Source: Spirochaetales bacterium
GTDB lineage: Bacteria > Spirochaetota > Spirochaetia > Treponematales > Treponemataceae
Assembly (NCBI GenBank): GCA_029098225.1
Contig: JAQXNX010000021.1
Coordinates: 1-64,000 of the forward strand
Direction of reading: 5' to 3'
DNA length: 64,000 nt
Shown here: positions 52,465 to 61,235 of the stretch, one piece after another
Layout of the letters: each line of letters begins with the position of its first letter
Numbering within the stretch: position 1 is the stretch's first letter
The notes under the pieces: model-generated
Told to the model about the DNA's origin: nothing
The model's input: the letters and a program-made list of their open reading frames with translations, nothing else
The model's database searches: none
Made by a program: the position numbers and the translations under genes

Positions 52465-53466
52465 ATGGCGGAATTTGTCTCTTCATTTATCACAGGTTTT
52501 CAAGATGTTGTAAAATATGACTTGGAAAAACGCTTTCCAAAATTAAAAATAATTAACCTTTACGACGGGCTTGTTCATTACCGCTTCGACGATGATTCCC
52601 GTGAATTAGAAAAAATAATTTATTTTAATAATACTTTTTTTGTACTTAAAACCCTGAAAGGAAAAGGGCTGAATTTTAATTCTCTTATCGGTACTGTTTG
52701 TTCTTCTAAAAATTATTTTCTTGTGAATAAGGGAAGTTTTCGAGTTCGTTTTCAAAATGAAAATCAATTTACAAAGGTAGATAAAAATCTGACTCGTCGT
52801 GCAGAAGAATATATTATTCGAAATTCAAAATTAAAGCTTGACCGTCTTTCACCAACTAATGAAGTTTGGTTTTCTATAAGACGTGAGAACTTTGCTTTTT
52901 GCGGTGAACTTATTTCTAAGCGCGAATTTACAGAAAAAAATCTGAACAAAGGAGAACTTCGCCCAGAAATTGCTTATCTCATATGCTGTTTTGCAAATAT
53001 TCAGAAGGATGATACAATACTTGAACCTTTCTGCGGTTACGGTTCAATTCCTGTTCAGCTTGCAAAAAAATTCAGGTTTAAAAAGCTTTATGTAAGTGAT
53101 ATTGAAGAAGATCGGGTTATACAGACTTCTTCACGTAAGCAGCTGTCTATGGCACAGGAAGGTTTAATTGACTGTCGCAAAGAAGATGCTTTTCAACTTT
53201 CTCATATTGAAGATAAATCTATCAGCCTTGTAATTACAGATCCTCCGTGGGGATATTATGAAGATATTGGCGATATAAATGAATTTTATAAAAAAATGTT
53301 CAGGTCTTTGAATCGTGTTCTTACAGATAATGGAAGAGCTGTTATTCTTTCTGCACGTAAGGAAGAACTTGAACTGACTGCTGCAGAAAATGGATTTAAA
53401 ATAAAAAACAGCCTTCATACGCTTGTGAATGGTAAGAAGGCTGGTGTTTATGAATTTATCCGCTGA
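52465..53466 (+). CDS. RlmL/Trm11-like RNA methyltransferase
   Basis: 333 residues. The N-terminal half resembles a THUMP-type RNA-binding region. The C-terminal Rossmann methyltransferase has LRPEIAYLICCFA, DTILEPFCGYGSIPVQLAKK (SAM site) and VITDPPWGYYEDI (motif IV, DPPW, for N-methylation of a base). Closest in layout to tRNA or rRNA guanine-N2 methyltransferases. The exact substrate cannot be told. Confidence 0.82.
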   Translation: MAEFVSSFITGFQDVVKYDLEKRFPKLKIINLYDGLVHYRFDDDSRELEKIIYFNNTFFVLKTLKGKGLNFNSLIGTVCSSKNYFLVNKGSFRVRFQNENQFTKVDKNLTRRAEEYIIRNSKLKLDRLSPTNEVWFSIRRENFAFCGELISKREFTEKNLNKGELRPEIAYLICCFANIQKDDTILEPFCGYGSIPVQLAKKFRFKKLYVSDIEEDRVIQTSSRKQLSMAQEGLIDCRKEDAFQLSHIEDKSISLVITDPPWGYYEDIGDINEFYKKMFRSLNRVLTDNGRAVILSARKEELELTAAENGFKIKNSLHTLVNGKKAGVYEFIR

Positions 53467-53475
53467 TTTTTTTTA

Positions 53476-54486
53476 TCAGTCTGGTTTGTATAAATAAGCA
53501 GGGTAGGAATTAAATCCGTTCATATCTTCAATTACGCTTTTTGGTAATCCAAGAGTAGCAGCTGTCTGCGCATTTGAAAATTCGGTTACACTGTTCATCA
53601 GATAATCCATAAATGTAATTTTTTTTGATTTATGGAATTCAACAATTCTTATTCCCGGCTTATTAATTTCTTCATCACATAAATCGTTCAGCATGTTATC
53701 CCAGGTTCCTATTTTGTCAATCAGACCATTGTTCAAGGCCTGAGCAGCTGTATAAAGTCTTCCGTCAGATAAGGCTTCGGCTTGTTTGTATGTCATATTT
53801 CTTGAATCAGCTACGATTGAGACAAACTGCTCATAGCATTCATCACTTATTTGCTGCATAATTTTGCGCTGCTCATCTGTTACAGGCTCATTATAATTGA
53901 ACATGTTTTTATTGCTTCCTGAATGAATTGTTTCGCTTTTTATTCCTATTTTTTCAAAAAGACCTGTTAAATCATATGAGCTTCCAAAAATTACTCCAAT
54001 GCAGCCGGTTAACGTATTTCTGTTTGCATAAATTTTATCTGCAGCGCAGGAAATATAATAGCCTCCGCTTGCTGCCATTGAGCCTTGATAAACATAAATT
54101 GGTTTTCCTGCATCTTTATAATCTTTAAGTGCAAGATAAAGCTCATCTGCCTGATAAACTGCTCCACCGGGAGAATTTATAAAGATAGCAAGTCCTTTAT
54201 TATTATAATCATACTTCAGGCTGTCTACTGTTGAAAGAAGCCATTTCTGGTCATAATCATAATTGTATTCTTCAATTGTTCCTTCTATATATAATGCTGC
54301 TACATAGTCATTTTTATAAATCTTTGAATAGGATTTTGAATAATTAGAATATGTAGTTATAGTTCCACCATTGTATGTATTTGAAGTTGATTTCTTATTT
54401 TGTACAACTTTATAAGTACAAACTCCAAGGGCAATAAAAATAATTACAATAAAGGTAATCAGTCCATTTCTTGAGTTCTTGTTCAT
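53476..54486 (-). CDS. sppA: signal peptide peptidase SppA
   Basis: 336 residues from ATG 54486, which overlaps the upstream stop in ATGA and has GGAGG upstream; a start further upstream is less likely. One N-terminal membrane helix (GLITFIVIIFIALGV). Protease features: GLAIFINSPGGAVYQADELY, VYQGSMAASGGYYISCAADK (nucleophile Ser) and LTGCIGVIFGS, with the Lys expected near GIKSETIHSGSNKN. It degrades cleaved signal peptides in the membrane. Coupled to the DUF975-like gene. Confidence 0.92.
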   Translation of the reverse strand: MNKNSRNGLITFIVIIFIALGVCTYKVVQNKKSTSNTYNGGTITTYSNYSKSYSKIYKNDYVAALYIEGTIEEYNYDYDQKWLLSTVDSLKYDYNNKGLAIFINSPGGAVYQADELYLALKDYKDAGKPIYVYQGSMAASGGYYISCAADKIYANRNTLTGCIGVIFGSSYDLTGLFEKIGIKSETIHSGSNKNMFNYNEPVTDEQRKIMQQISDECYEQFVSIVADSRNMTYKQAEALSDGRLYTAAQALNNGLIDKIGTWDNMLNDLCDEEINKPGIRIVEFHKSKKITFMDYLMNSVTEFSNAQTAATLGLPKSVIEDMNGFNSYPAYLYKPD

Positions 54487-55244
54487 TCGTATAAATCCTC
54501 CATAGAAATTTTTCCACATTCAACTGCATCTTTTAGCATTGCATGATAGGCATTAATGTATGTCATTTTTCTATATGGCAGAAGGAAAATATATCCTATT
54601 CCAAAAGAAAAAGCACATAAAATTTCCCATCCCAAAAAACTCAGTGCCATTACAAAAATTTCCCATTTATAGCCTCTCGTAATTATATTGCTTATTTTTA
54701 CAGCCTTTGTTGGAGAAAGATTTTTATATTCAGCAAGCAAATATTCTGTCTGAGAATAAGCAAATATTTTTACAATTCCAGGAATAATAAAAAGGAGCAT
54801 CCAGATATGTATCCAGAGATATTTCCAGAGGAAAGCGAGTAATGCTCTCCACCAGTCAGCAAAGCCTTCTAAAAAAGCTGAAAGAGAAATTTTTTCTGGA
54901 GTTTTAGACATTTTTATAAAAAAGTTCAAGGCAGCAACTATAAGAACAGCGTCAATTGCTCCTCTTAATAATTGCTCAAAAAAACTTCCATAAGTATTTC
55001 TTATTTCGTTTAATCGGTTATAAAGCTCATAATATAAATCCTGTAAGCTTTCTGTAGTTTGAAGTGCCTGTGAATATGTTTCTGCCGTGATTCTAAAGGT
55101 TTCTGAATAAATTCTAATTAATTGAGGAATATCAAAAATTGATGAAACAAGTGTAATAATAAATGAAATTAAGATTGCGTATCCCCACCGCCCTTGTAAC
55201 TGCTTTAATGAAAACTGTTTATATTTTCTTCGGTCAAAGTACAT
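54483..55244 (-). CDS. DUF975-like integral membrane protein
   Basis: 253 residues with five or six membrane helices. RRKYKQFSLKQLQGRWGYAI at the start and EYKNLSPTKAVKISNIITRGYKWEIF near the end are DUF975-like. A soluble loop (about 45-85) separates the first helices. Unknown function. It overlaps sppA by 4 nt, suggesting a membrane quality-control role, but this is only context. Confidence 0.75.
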   Translation of the reverse strand: MYFDRRKYKQFSLKQLQGRWGYAILISFIITLVSSIFDIPQLIRIYSETFRITAETYSQALQTTESLQDLYYELYNRLNEIRNTYGSFFEQLLRGAIDAVLIVAALNFFIKMSKTPEKISLSAFLEGFADWWRALLAFLWKYLWIHIWMLLFIIPGIVKIFAYSQTEYLLAEYKNLSPTKAVKISNIITRGYKWEIFVMALSFLGWEILCAFSFGIGYIFLLPYRKMTYINAYHAMLKDAVECGKISMEDLYE

Positions 55245-55309
55245 AAAAGCTCCTGATAATCTTTTTAGTAATGCTAATACTTTTTTTAATTTTATGCTAC
55301 ACTCTGCTT

Positions 55310-56332
55310 ATGAAGCTTATTTGCGGTCCAATGGCTACAATTTCTCATCCGGCTTTCAGAATTCTTGTGGAAAAATTCGGTGGCTGCGATGAATATTTTA
55401 ATGAAATGATAAATGCAGGTTCTCTTTTAAATGATGGTCCTTTTGAAAAATTTTATATCGACCCGACTCCTGTTCCAGAGAAAATGGTATGGCAGCTTAC
55501 TGGTCATGATTGCGAAAGAATGGTTCGTGCGGCACAAAAATTGCTTGCGCTTCCCGGAATTGGAATTGATATAAATATGGGCTGTTCTGCACCAGATGTT
55601 TATAAAACAGGGGCTGGAATTGGCTGGATGCTTCGCCCTATAGAAGAAACAAATTCCATGATGCTTGAAGTTGGAAAAATTGTTGCTGCTTATAATCAGG
55701 AAAATCCTGAAAATAAAAAACGTTTTTCTGTAAAGCTTCGTCTTGGAGATGAGAATTTTACAGATGAAGGTTTTTATTCATTCTGTGATATGCTTGTTAA
55801 AAATGGAGTTGAACTTTTAACTCTTCATCCGCGTACAAAAAAAGAAAAGCTTTCACGACCTCCTCGTTATTATTATTGTCAGAGGCTTTGTGAAAGATAT
55901 AAAAAATCCGGTGTAGAAATATATCTTAATGGAAATGTTAAAGATGCAGCTTCTGCAAAGTATGCATATGAACAGTGTCCGGATATAAATGGAATTATGA
56001 TTTCTCGTGCGGCCGTTCAAAGACCCTGGATTTTCAGAGAAATTAATTCCGGAGAAAAAGTTCCGGCTCTTTCTATAGATATGAAACAGATTTGTTATGA
56101 TTATATAAGTGATATAGAAAAATATCAGCCGGAGGAATTTTATAAAACACGGCTTCAGAGATTTTTTACATATTTCTGCATGAATTTTAAGTTTTCACAT
56201 TATGCACAGACAAAATTTATTAATGCAGCAGAGAAGGGAATTGATGAATTAAAGCTGCAGATTAATAATTTTTTTGAAGAGTGCCCTGATGAAATAATAA
56301 AAAATCTGGAATTTAAGACTGATACAAATTAA
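55310..56332 (+). CDS. tRNA-dihydrouridine synthase
   Basis: 340 residues from ATG 55310, where the family's conserved N-terminus LICGPMATISHPAFR begins; an upstream ATG at 55271 would add an unlikely hydrophobic tail. FMN-barrel motifs are IGIDINMGCSAPDVYKTGAG (catalytic Cys), VKLRLGDE, LTLHPRTKKEK, YLNGNVKDA and IMISRAAVQRPWIF. It reduces uridine to dihydrouridine in tRNA D loops. A TACACT box ends six bases before the ATG and no ribosome-binding site is visible. Confidence 0.92.
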   Translation: MKLICGPMATISHPAFRILVEKFGGCDEYFNEMINAGSLLNDGPFEKFYIDPTPVPEKMVWQLTGHDCERMVRAAQKLLALPGIGIDINMGCSAPDVYKTGAGIGWMLRPIEETNSMMLEVGKIVAAYNQENPENKKRFSVKLRLGDENFTDEGFYSFCDMLVKNGVELLTLHPRTKKEKLSRPPRYYYCQRLCERYKKSGVEIYLNGNVKDAASAKYAYEQCPDINGIMISRAAVQRPWIFREINSGEKVPALSIDMKQICYDYISDIEKYQPEEFYKTRLQRFFTYFCMNFKFSHYAQTKFINAAEKGIDELKLQINNFFEECPDEIIKNLEFKTDTN

Positions 56333-56378
56333 CAGCCAGCTGCTTAATTTTTTTTATAATTTCGTCGATAATTAATTG

Positions 56379-57461
56379 ATGAGCGAAAATGTTCTGCCTG
56401 AAGATAATTCAGATAATACAGAAAGTCAAATTTCTCAGCCACCACGACAAGAGCATCCAGTATCAGGAAGAAAAGTTTTTTTTGTAAATCCTCCATTGTA
56501 TGTAGAAAATTATCTGCATCTTGAATTAAAGCAGCATGAATATGAAGTTTATATAATTCCTGATTACCGTTATACAAAAGATGCGCTTAGAAATTTTCCT
56601 GACGCACTGTGCTTTATTTTTATTGATGACGGGCTTAGCTTTGATGAATGGTTTAATTTTGTAAAATCCTTTCAGTTTGATAATGTTTTAAAAACAATTT
56701 TTATTGGATTAATGTCTGCCGTAATTCCGGCACAGGTAAAAGAAAAATTCATGCTGAATCTTTCTCTTCCCGGCGGATTTATAATGCTCAATGAATGTAA
56801 AGGTTCAAAGCTTATAGAAAAGATTGTCGGAATACTTGATTTTAATGGAGCTAAGGGAAGAAGAAAATATATACGACTTGATTGTGAAAATGATGTTTCT
56901 ATAAATGGTTATTTTGCAAATAAAAGTCAGCTTTATCAGGTTACAATCGTAAATATTTCTTCGGTAGGATTTGCCTGTTTTTATCCTAAAACATATGGTG
57001 AAGCCTTAGTTAAAAATTCATATGTGCCTAGTTTTTCAGTTACTTTAGGAAGACGTTCAATTGTAACTCCTTCAATAGTTTTTGATACAAGGCCGTACGA
57101 TGAAGACCGACTGTTTTCTGTTTTATTATTTGTAAAGCAGGTTGGTGAAGACGATAGAAAAATAATTAAGAATTTTATTTTTGAACAGCTTCAGAATAGA
57201 TTTGAATCTTCTGTATTTTCGCTTCCTCCAGATATGGATGATTATTCAAACAGAAATCCTAAATTTTCAAAGAAAGATTCTCAGGATAATCCTGCACCTT
57301 CTGAATCTTCCGGAGAGAATGCAGAGAATTCTGATAAAGACGTAAAGGATTTGCCTGAATATATAGAAGATGATAAAAAAGAAGATTCTAATAATAGTGC
57401 AGAAAATACAAAAATGACAGGAACTTCTTATGACAATCCTGAAGTTTCTGACGAGATATAA
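56379..57461 (+). CDS. PilZ-domain c-di-GMP-binding protein with receiver-like N-terminus
   Basis: About 360 residues from ATG 56379. Residues about 28-155 look like a degenerate receiver fold (KVFFVNPPLYVENYLHLEL, FIFIDDGLS). The PilZ domain (about 165-285) carries RRKYIRLDC (the RxxxR c-di-GMP motif) and VNISSVGFACF (the D/NxSxxG motif), so binding is likely. The C-terminal ~80 residues are acidic and disordered. GATAAT (56367-56372) ends six bases before the ATG; TATAAT also lies at 56355-56360. No ribosome-binding site. Confidence 0.82.
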   Translation: MSENVLPEDNSDNTESQISQPPRQEHPVSGRKVFFVNPPLYVENYLHLELKQHEYEVYIIPDYRYTKDALRNFPDALCFIFIDDGLSFDEWFNFVKSFQFDNVLKTIFIGLMSAVIPAQVKEKFMLNLSLPGGFIMLNECKGSKLIEKIVGILDFNGAKGRRKYIRLDCENDVSINGYFANKSQLYQVTIVNISSVGFACFYPKTYGEALVKNSYVPSFSVTLGRRSIVTPSIVFDTRPYDEDRLFSVLLFVKQVGEDDRKIIKNFIFEQLQNRFESSVFSLPPDMDDYSNRNPKFSKKDSQDNPAPSESSGENAENSDKDVKDLPEYIEDDKKEDSNNSAENTKMTGTSYDNPEVSDEI

Positions 57462-57483
57462 GAAGCTTTACTCAGGCTAAAAA

Positions 57484-59406
57484 TCAGCTTTTAGTTTTTT
57501 CAGATTCCTGTTGTTTTTTATCATCTTCTTTATGGAAGGCTTCTTTCTGTTCGTACATAATGTTATCAACAGTTTCTACAGCCTGTTCAAGAGTAAGATC
57601 TGAATTTGCCGGAACTGAATAAGTTCCTACACTTGCAGAAAGTGTATATGGAAGATGCATTACAGAAGTTTTTGAATAAAGTCTGTCTTTTATCTGTTTG
57701 CAATAATCTTCGCCATTGTAATTTTTACTGTTTCCGACTACCAGAAATTCATCTCCACCATAGCGTATGCACAGCCAGTTATGTGGCACTGTTTCAAGTA
57801 CAGCAGCTGCAACAGTTTTAACTGCAAGGTCTCCATGAAGATGACCAAAATCGTCGTTTATGTGCTTCATTTTATTAATATCAACAAAGAACAGCACAGT
57901 AGTAAGCCCATTTTTTTTGTTTTGCGCATAAAATGGCTTTGCAAGTTTATCAAGTCCCTGCCGGTTGAGCATTCCAGAAAGAGCATCTTTTGTAGATAGT
58001 TTTAAATATTGCTGGCTCATCTGCTTGTACATATTTTTCTTTCTAAAGTGTTCAATACTTGTTCCCAAATTTCTTGTCCAGATATAGCCGTAACGGTTGT
58101 CAATCATAGAAAGATTGTTTTTTGTTACAAAGTATCCGTGAACATAAGAATGGTGGAAAATAGGCAGAAATAAAAAGGTTGAACTTTCTTCACTTTTCAT
58201 TTTTGCAGGAATAAGATCGCAGGTGTTTATCATTTCCCGTAAATATTTTTTATTATCCTGAACAGAACAAATAGCCTGAACTTGAGTTCCGTAACTTAAA
58301 TTTTGCGGAAGATTTTCAGCAGAATTTATGAGTACCGAAGTCCAGTCTGACTTCATGAATATACAAAAATCTGTTCCTTCAAAACTATGATTTTTTGTAA
58401 AATAGTTTTCTATATTGGTTAGAAGGGTAAATACATCAACTGCTTCGGTAAAGATTTCTGTAATAACTTCTATCTGTGTATCAAATTCTTCTTTTTTGTA
58501 AGATTCATCAATAATATTCAGCATGTCTCTATTTTGCTGATTTGTGTGAGCAAAAGCACATCCGCAGGATTGTCTGAAAACCGGTGTACTTTGCATTTTT
58601 AATATTTGAGAAGAATTAACTCCGAATTCAAGTCTGCTTATAACTTCTGCTCCCATTTGTTTTGCATTGTTATAAACTGTAGTTAAAGAAGGAGATGCGC
58701 ACATTGTTTCTGGAATATTATCAAAACCAATCAGTTTTAAATGTTCAGGAACTTTTATTTTATTTTCTAAACAAACTTTTAGAATTGCTAATTCAATTAA
58801 ATCGTTTGCGCAAACAAAAGCCTGAGGTAATGGATTTCCATTTTTTATAAATTCATCAAAGAAACGGTAGGCACAATGATAATCACTGAATTCGATAGTA
58901 TAAATTTTATTTATGTCTATTTTTATTCCATTATCCTTAAGAGCTTCTACATAAGCTTTTTGACGGTCTGCTATATCTATTGAAGTTTCTTTTCCAGAGA
59001 TGTAAGCAATATCTTTTATATTATGCATTTTAATTAAATGAGAAACTGCGTCATACATGCCTGTATAATTATCCAGTTTAAGACAGCACAAACCGTCCAT
59101 TTTTTTATTAATGGAAATGGCCGGTTTACCAGATTTAATAATTCTAAGGCGTTCTCGTTCTATAATTCGAGGATTCCCGATTAAATCTGCAAGAATAACA
59201 ATTCCATCAAAATCATCATAATTAATAAGATTAAAAATTGAAGCGCCTGTAAAATTTGGGAAGCCGGAATGTTCTATAAAATTATAAAAATTAAACAGAT
59301 AAATATCTGTATTTTTTCCTTCTGCAGCTTTTTGCATTCCCTGAATAAAATCTTTGAGAAAATATGTACTCCAGGCACAGGCTAGAACAGCAATTTTTTT
59401 CTTCAT
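57484..59406 (-). CDS. LacI-type ligand-binding domain fused to GGDEF (diguanylate cyclase)
   Basis: 640 residues from ATG 59406, chosen because it starts the binding fold and lies seven bases from TATAAT. Residues 1-290 are a LacI/RbsB-like sugar-binding domain (IAVLACAWSTYFLKDFIQGM, AFVCANDLIELAILKVC, LKLIGFDNIPETM) without HTH, signal peptide or membrane helix. A middle region (about 300-465) includes a coiled coil. The GGDEF domain (about 475-620) has DALSGMLNRQGLD, VDINKMKHINDDFGHLHGD and RYGGDEF, so it should make c-di-GMP in the cytoplasm. No RxxD inhibitory site was seen. Confidence 0.88.
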   Translation of the reverse strand: MKKKIAVLACAWSTYFLKDFIQGMQKAAEGKNTDIYLFNFYNFIEHSGFPNFTGASIFNLINYDDFDGIVILADLIGNPRIIERERLRIIKSGKPAISINKKMDGLCCLKLDNYTGMYDAVSHLIKMHNIKDIAYISGKETSIDIADRQKAYVEALKDNGIKIDINKIYTIEFSDYHCAYRFFDEFIKNGNPLPQAFVCANDLIELAILKVCLENKIKVPEHLKLIGFDNIPETMCASPSLTTVYNNAKQMGAEVISRLEFGVNSSQILKMQSTPVFRQSCGCAFAHTNQQNRDMLNIIDESYKKEEFDTQIEVITEIFTEAVDVFTLLTNIENYFTKNHSFEGTDFCIFMKSDWTSVLINSAENLPQNLSYGTQVQAICSVQDNKKYLREMINTCDLIPAKMKSEESSTFLFLPIFHHSYVHGYFVTKNNLSMIDNRYGYIWTRNLGTSIEHFRKKNMYKQMSQQYLKLSTKDALSGMLNRQGLDKLAKPFYAQNKKNGLTTVLFFVDINKMKHINDDFGHLHGDLAVKTVAAAVLETVPHNWLCIRYGGDEFLVVGNSKNYNGEDYCKQIKDRLYSKTSVMHLPYTLSASVGTYSVPANSDLTLEQAVETVDNIMYEQKEAFHKEDDKKQQESEKTKS

Positions 59407-59413
59407 GTTATCT

Positions 59414-59419
59414 ATTATA
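59414..59419 (-). promoter_or_regulatory. -10 box directly before the GGDEF gene
   Basis: TATAAT on the minus strand (59419-59414) ends seven bases before ATG 59406. The -35 is weak and there is no ribosome-binding site; a leaderless mRNA is suggested. Confidence 0.55.
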
Positions 59420-59430
59420 ACAGAAGAATT

Positions 59431-59459
59431 TTGAATTGCATACATTTTCTTTTTATGAT
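59431..59459 (+). promoter_or_regulatory. candidate glyS promoter
   Basis: TTGAAT (59431-59436), a 17-bp spacer and TATGAT (59454-59459). The ~100-nt leader has a short GC stem (TGGC-CCAC-GCCA) but no T-box signature. GAGG precedes the glyS ATG. Confidence 0.55.
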
Positions 59460-59569
59460 AATCTCACAGCTACAACTAAAAAATGCGGGGAAAGGCACAT
59501 TCCATGTGAACTGACACTGCAGAAAATCAAAAATGGCCCACGCCAGGGTCGTAAAGTGAGGTAATAAAT

Positions 59570-61054
59570 ATGGCAAATAACGAAAAAGACACACACGCAT
59601 GTACACTGGACAAAATCATCAGCTTGTGTAAGAGACGAGGCTTTGTTTATCAGGCTTCAGAAATCTATGGTGGCCAGGCAGGTGCATGGGACTACGGTCC
59701 TCTCGGTGTAGAATTCAAAAGAAATATTCAGAATGAATGGTGGCATTACATGACTCAGCTCCATGATGATGTAGTTGGTCTTGATTCTGCTATCTTCCAG
59801 CATCATACAACATGGAAGGCTTCTGGTCACGTTGACCACTTCTCTGACCCTATGGTTGACTGTATTGAATGTAATGCACGTCACCGCGCAGATAAATTGA
59901 TCGAAGACTTTGTTGCAGCAAATCCTGATGTAAATCCTGGAAAACCAGTTGATACAATGACACACGATGAAATGAAAGCTTTCATCGATGCAAACATCAA
60001 CTGTCCGACTTGTGGAAGCAAAAACCGCAAGTATACAGCCGTTCGCGAATTCAACCTTATGTTCAAAACATATCAGGGACCAATCGCAGACGACAGCCAT
60101 TTGATTTATCTCCGTCCTGAAACCTGTCAGGGTATCTTTACAGACTTCAAGAACATTGTTCAGTCTAACCGTATGAAGGTACCTTTCGGTGTCGCTCAGG
60201 TTGGTAAATCTTTCCGTAACGAAATCATCTTTAAGAACTTTATTTTCCGTACCTGCGAATTTGAGCAGATGGAAATGGAATATTTCTGTAAGCCTGGTAC
60301 AGAGGATGAAACTTTTGACCGCTGGAGAAAGGACCGCTGGCAGTTCTACTTAAAGTACGGTATTCCGGAAAAGCAGCTTAAGTGGCACCACCACGACAAG
60401 CTTGCCCACTACGCTAAGGATGCTTACGATATTACTTACAACTTCCCGATTGGATTTGAAGAAATCGAAGGTATTCACAGCCGTACAGACTTTGACCTTT
60501 CACAGCATCAGACATACTCAAAGAAGGATATGTCTTATATCGACCAGGAAGATGGAAACAAGAAATACATTCCTTATGTAATTGAAACTTCTGCAGGTTT
60601 GAACCGTAACTTCCTTATGTTCCTTTGTGAAGCATATGAAGAGCAGAATGTTGCAAAAGAGGGTGAGCCAGAAGACTACAGAACTGTACTTCACCTTGAC
60701 CCACGTCTTGCACCTATCACAGTTGCAGTTTTGCCTTTGATGAAGAAGGACGGACTTGCTGAAAAGGCTAAGGAAATCCAGCACATGCTCAAGGAAGACT
60801 TTGTAACTGACTACGATACTTCAGGAACTGTTGGTAAGCGCTACCGCCGCCAGGATGAAGTTGGTACTCCATTCTGTGTAACTGTAGACTACGATACAAT
60901 TCAGGAAAAGAAAGAAGACGGTTCTGCAAACGAGCTTTACAATACTGTAACAGTACGTTATCGCGACTCTATGGAGCAGGAACGAGTTGCTCTCGATGAC
61001 CTCGTATTCTTTATCCAGAAGGCTATTAAGAATTACAAGCCGGTGACAAAATAA
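59570..61054 (+). CDS. glyS: glycyl-tRNA synthetase, single-chain class II type
   Basis: 494 residues. Class II motifs are YLRPETCQGIFTDFKNIVQ (motif-1 area), FGVAQVGKSFRNEI (motif 2) and a C-terminal anticodon-binding domain. Zn-type Cys pairs occur in the insert (DCIECNARHR, NCPTCGSKNRK). This is the archaeal/eukaryal-like dimeric GlyRS rather than the alpha2-beta2 GlyQ/GlyS form. Codon use is biased toward C-ending codons, as in gap and flaA, so it is probably strongly expressed. Confidence 0.95.
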   Translation: MANNEKDTHACTLDKIISLCKRRGFVYQASEIYGGQAGAWDYGPLGVEFKRNIQNEWWHYMTQLHDDVVGLDSAIFQHHTTWKASGHVDHFSDPMVDCIECNARHRADKLIEDFVAANPDVNPGKPVDTMTHDEMKAFIDANINCPTCGSKNRKYTAVREFNLMFKTYQGPIADDSHLIYLRPETCQGIFTDFKNIVQSNRMKVPFGVAQVGKSFRNEIIFKNFIFRTCEFEQMEMEYFCKPGTEDETFDRWRKDRWQFYLKYGIPEKQLKWHHHDKLAHYAKDAYDITYNFPIGFEEIEGIHSRTDFDLSQHQTYSKKDMSYIDQEDGNKKYIPYVIETSAGLNRNFLMFLCEAYEEQNVAKEGEPEDYRTVLHLDPRLAPITVAVLPLMKKDGLAEKAKEIQHMLKEDFVTDYDTSGTVGKRYRRQDEVGTPFCVTVDYDTIQEKKEDGSANELYNTVTVRYRDSMEQERVALDDLVFFIQKAIKNYKPVTK

Positions 61055-61206
61055 AAAAAACAATTTGCGGGTCCCAGCGACGGCAAAAAGGGGAATAGGA
61101 ATCCCCCCAGGTGCCCCCGAGAAACAATCTCGCTACGCTCGCTTGTTTCTCGACCCGGGGCCCCCCTTTCCCCTTTCTTGCCTGCGTCCCACAAATTGTT
61201 TTTTTT
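61053..61206. repeat. 154-bp GC-rich long inverted repeat
   Basis: The ends are perfect 15-bp complements: A8-CAATTTG (61053-61067) and CAAATTG-T8 (61192-61206). Inside, GGCAA-rich and TTGCC-containing arms pair imperfectly, and a perfect 10-bp apical stem CGAGAAACAA (61118-61127) / TTGTTTCTCG (61143-61152) closes on a CG-rich loop. The whole segment can fold into one hairpin. It follows the glyS stop directly and could end its transcript; no ORF was found. Confidence 0.75.
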
Positions 61207-61235
61207 ATCCGACATCTTTATAATAAGGATAACGA

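Noticed and set aside
55271-55309. Upstream ATG for the Dus gene
   Set aside because: It adds a hydrophobic tail absent from the family and overlaps the probable promoter.
59460-59569. T-box riboswitch in front of glyS
   Set aside because: No specifier stem or T-box consensus (the GGNACCGCG-type sequence) was seen; there is only a small GC stem.
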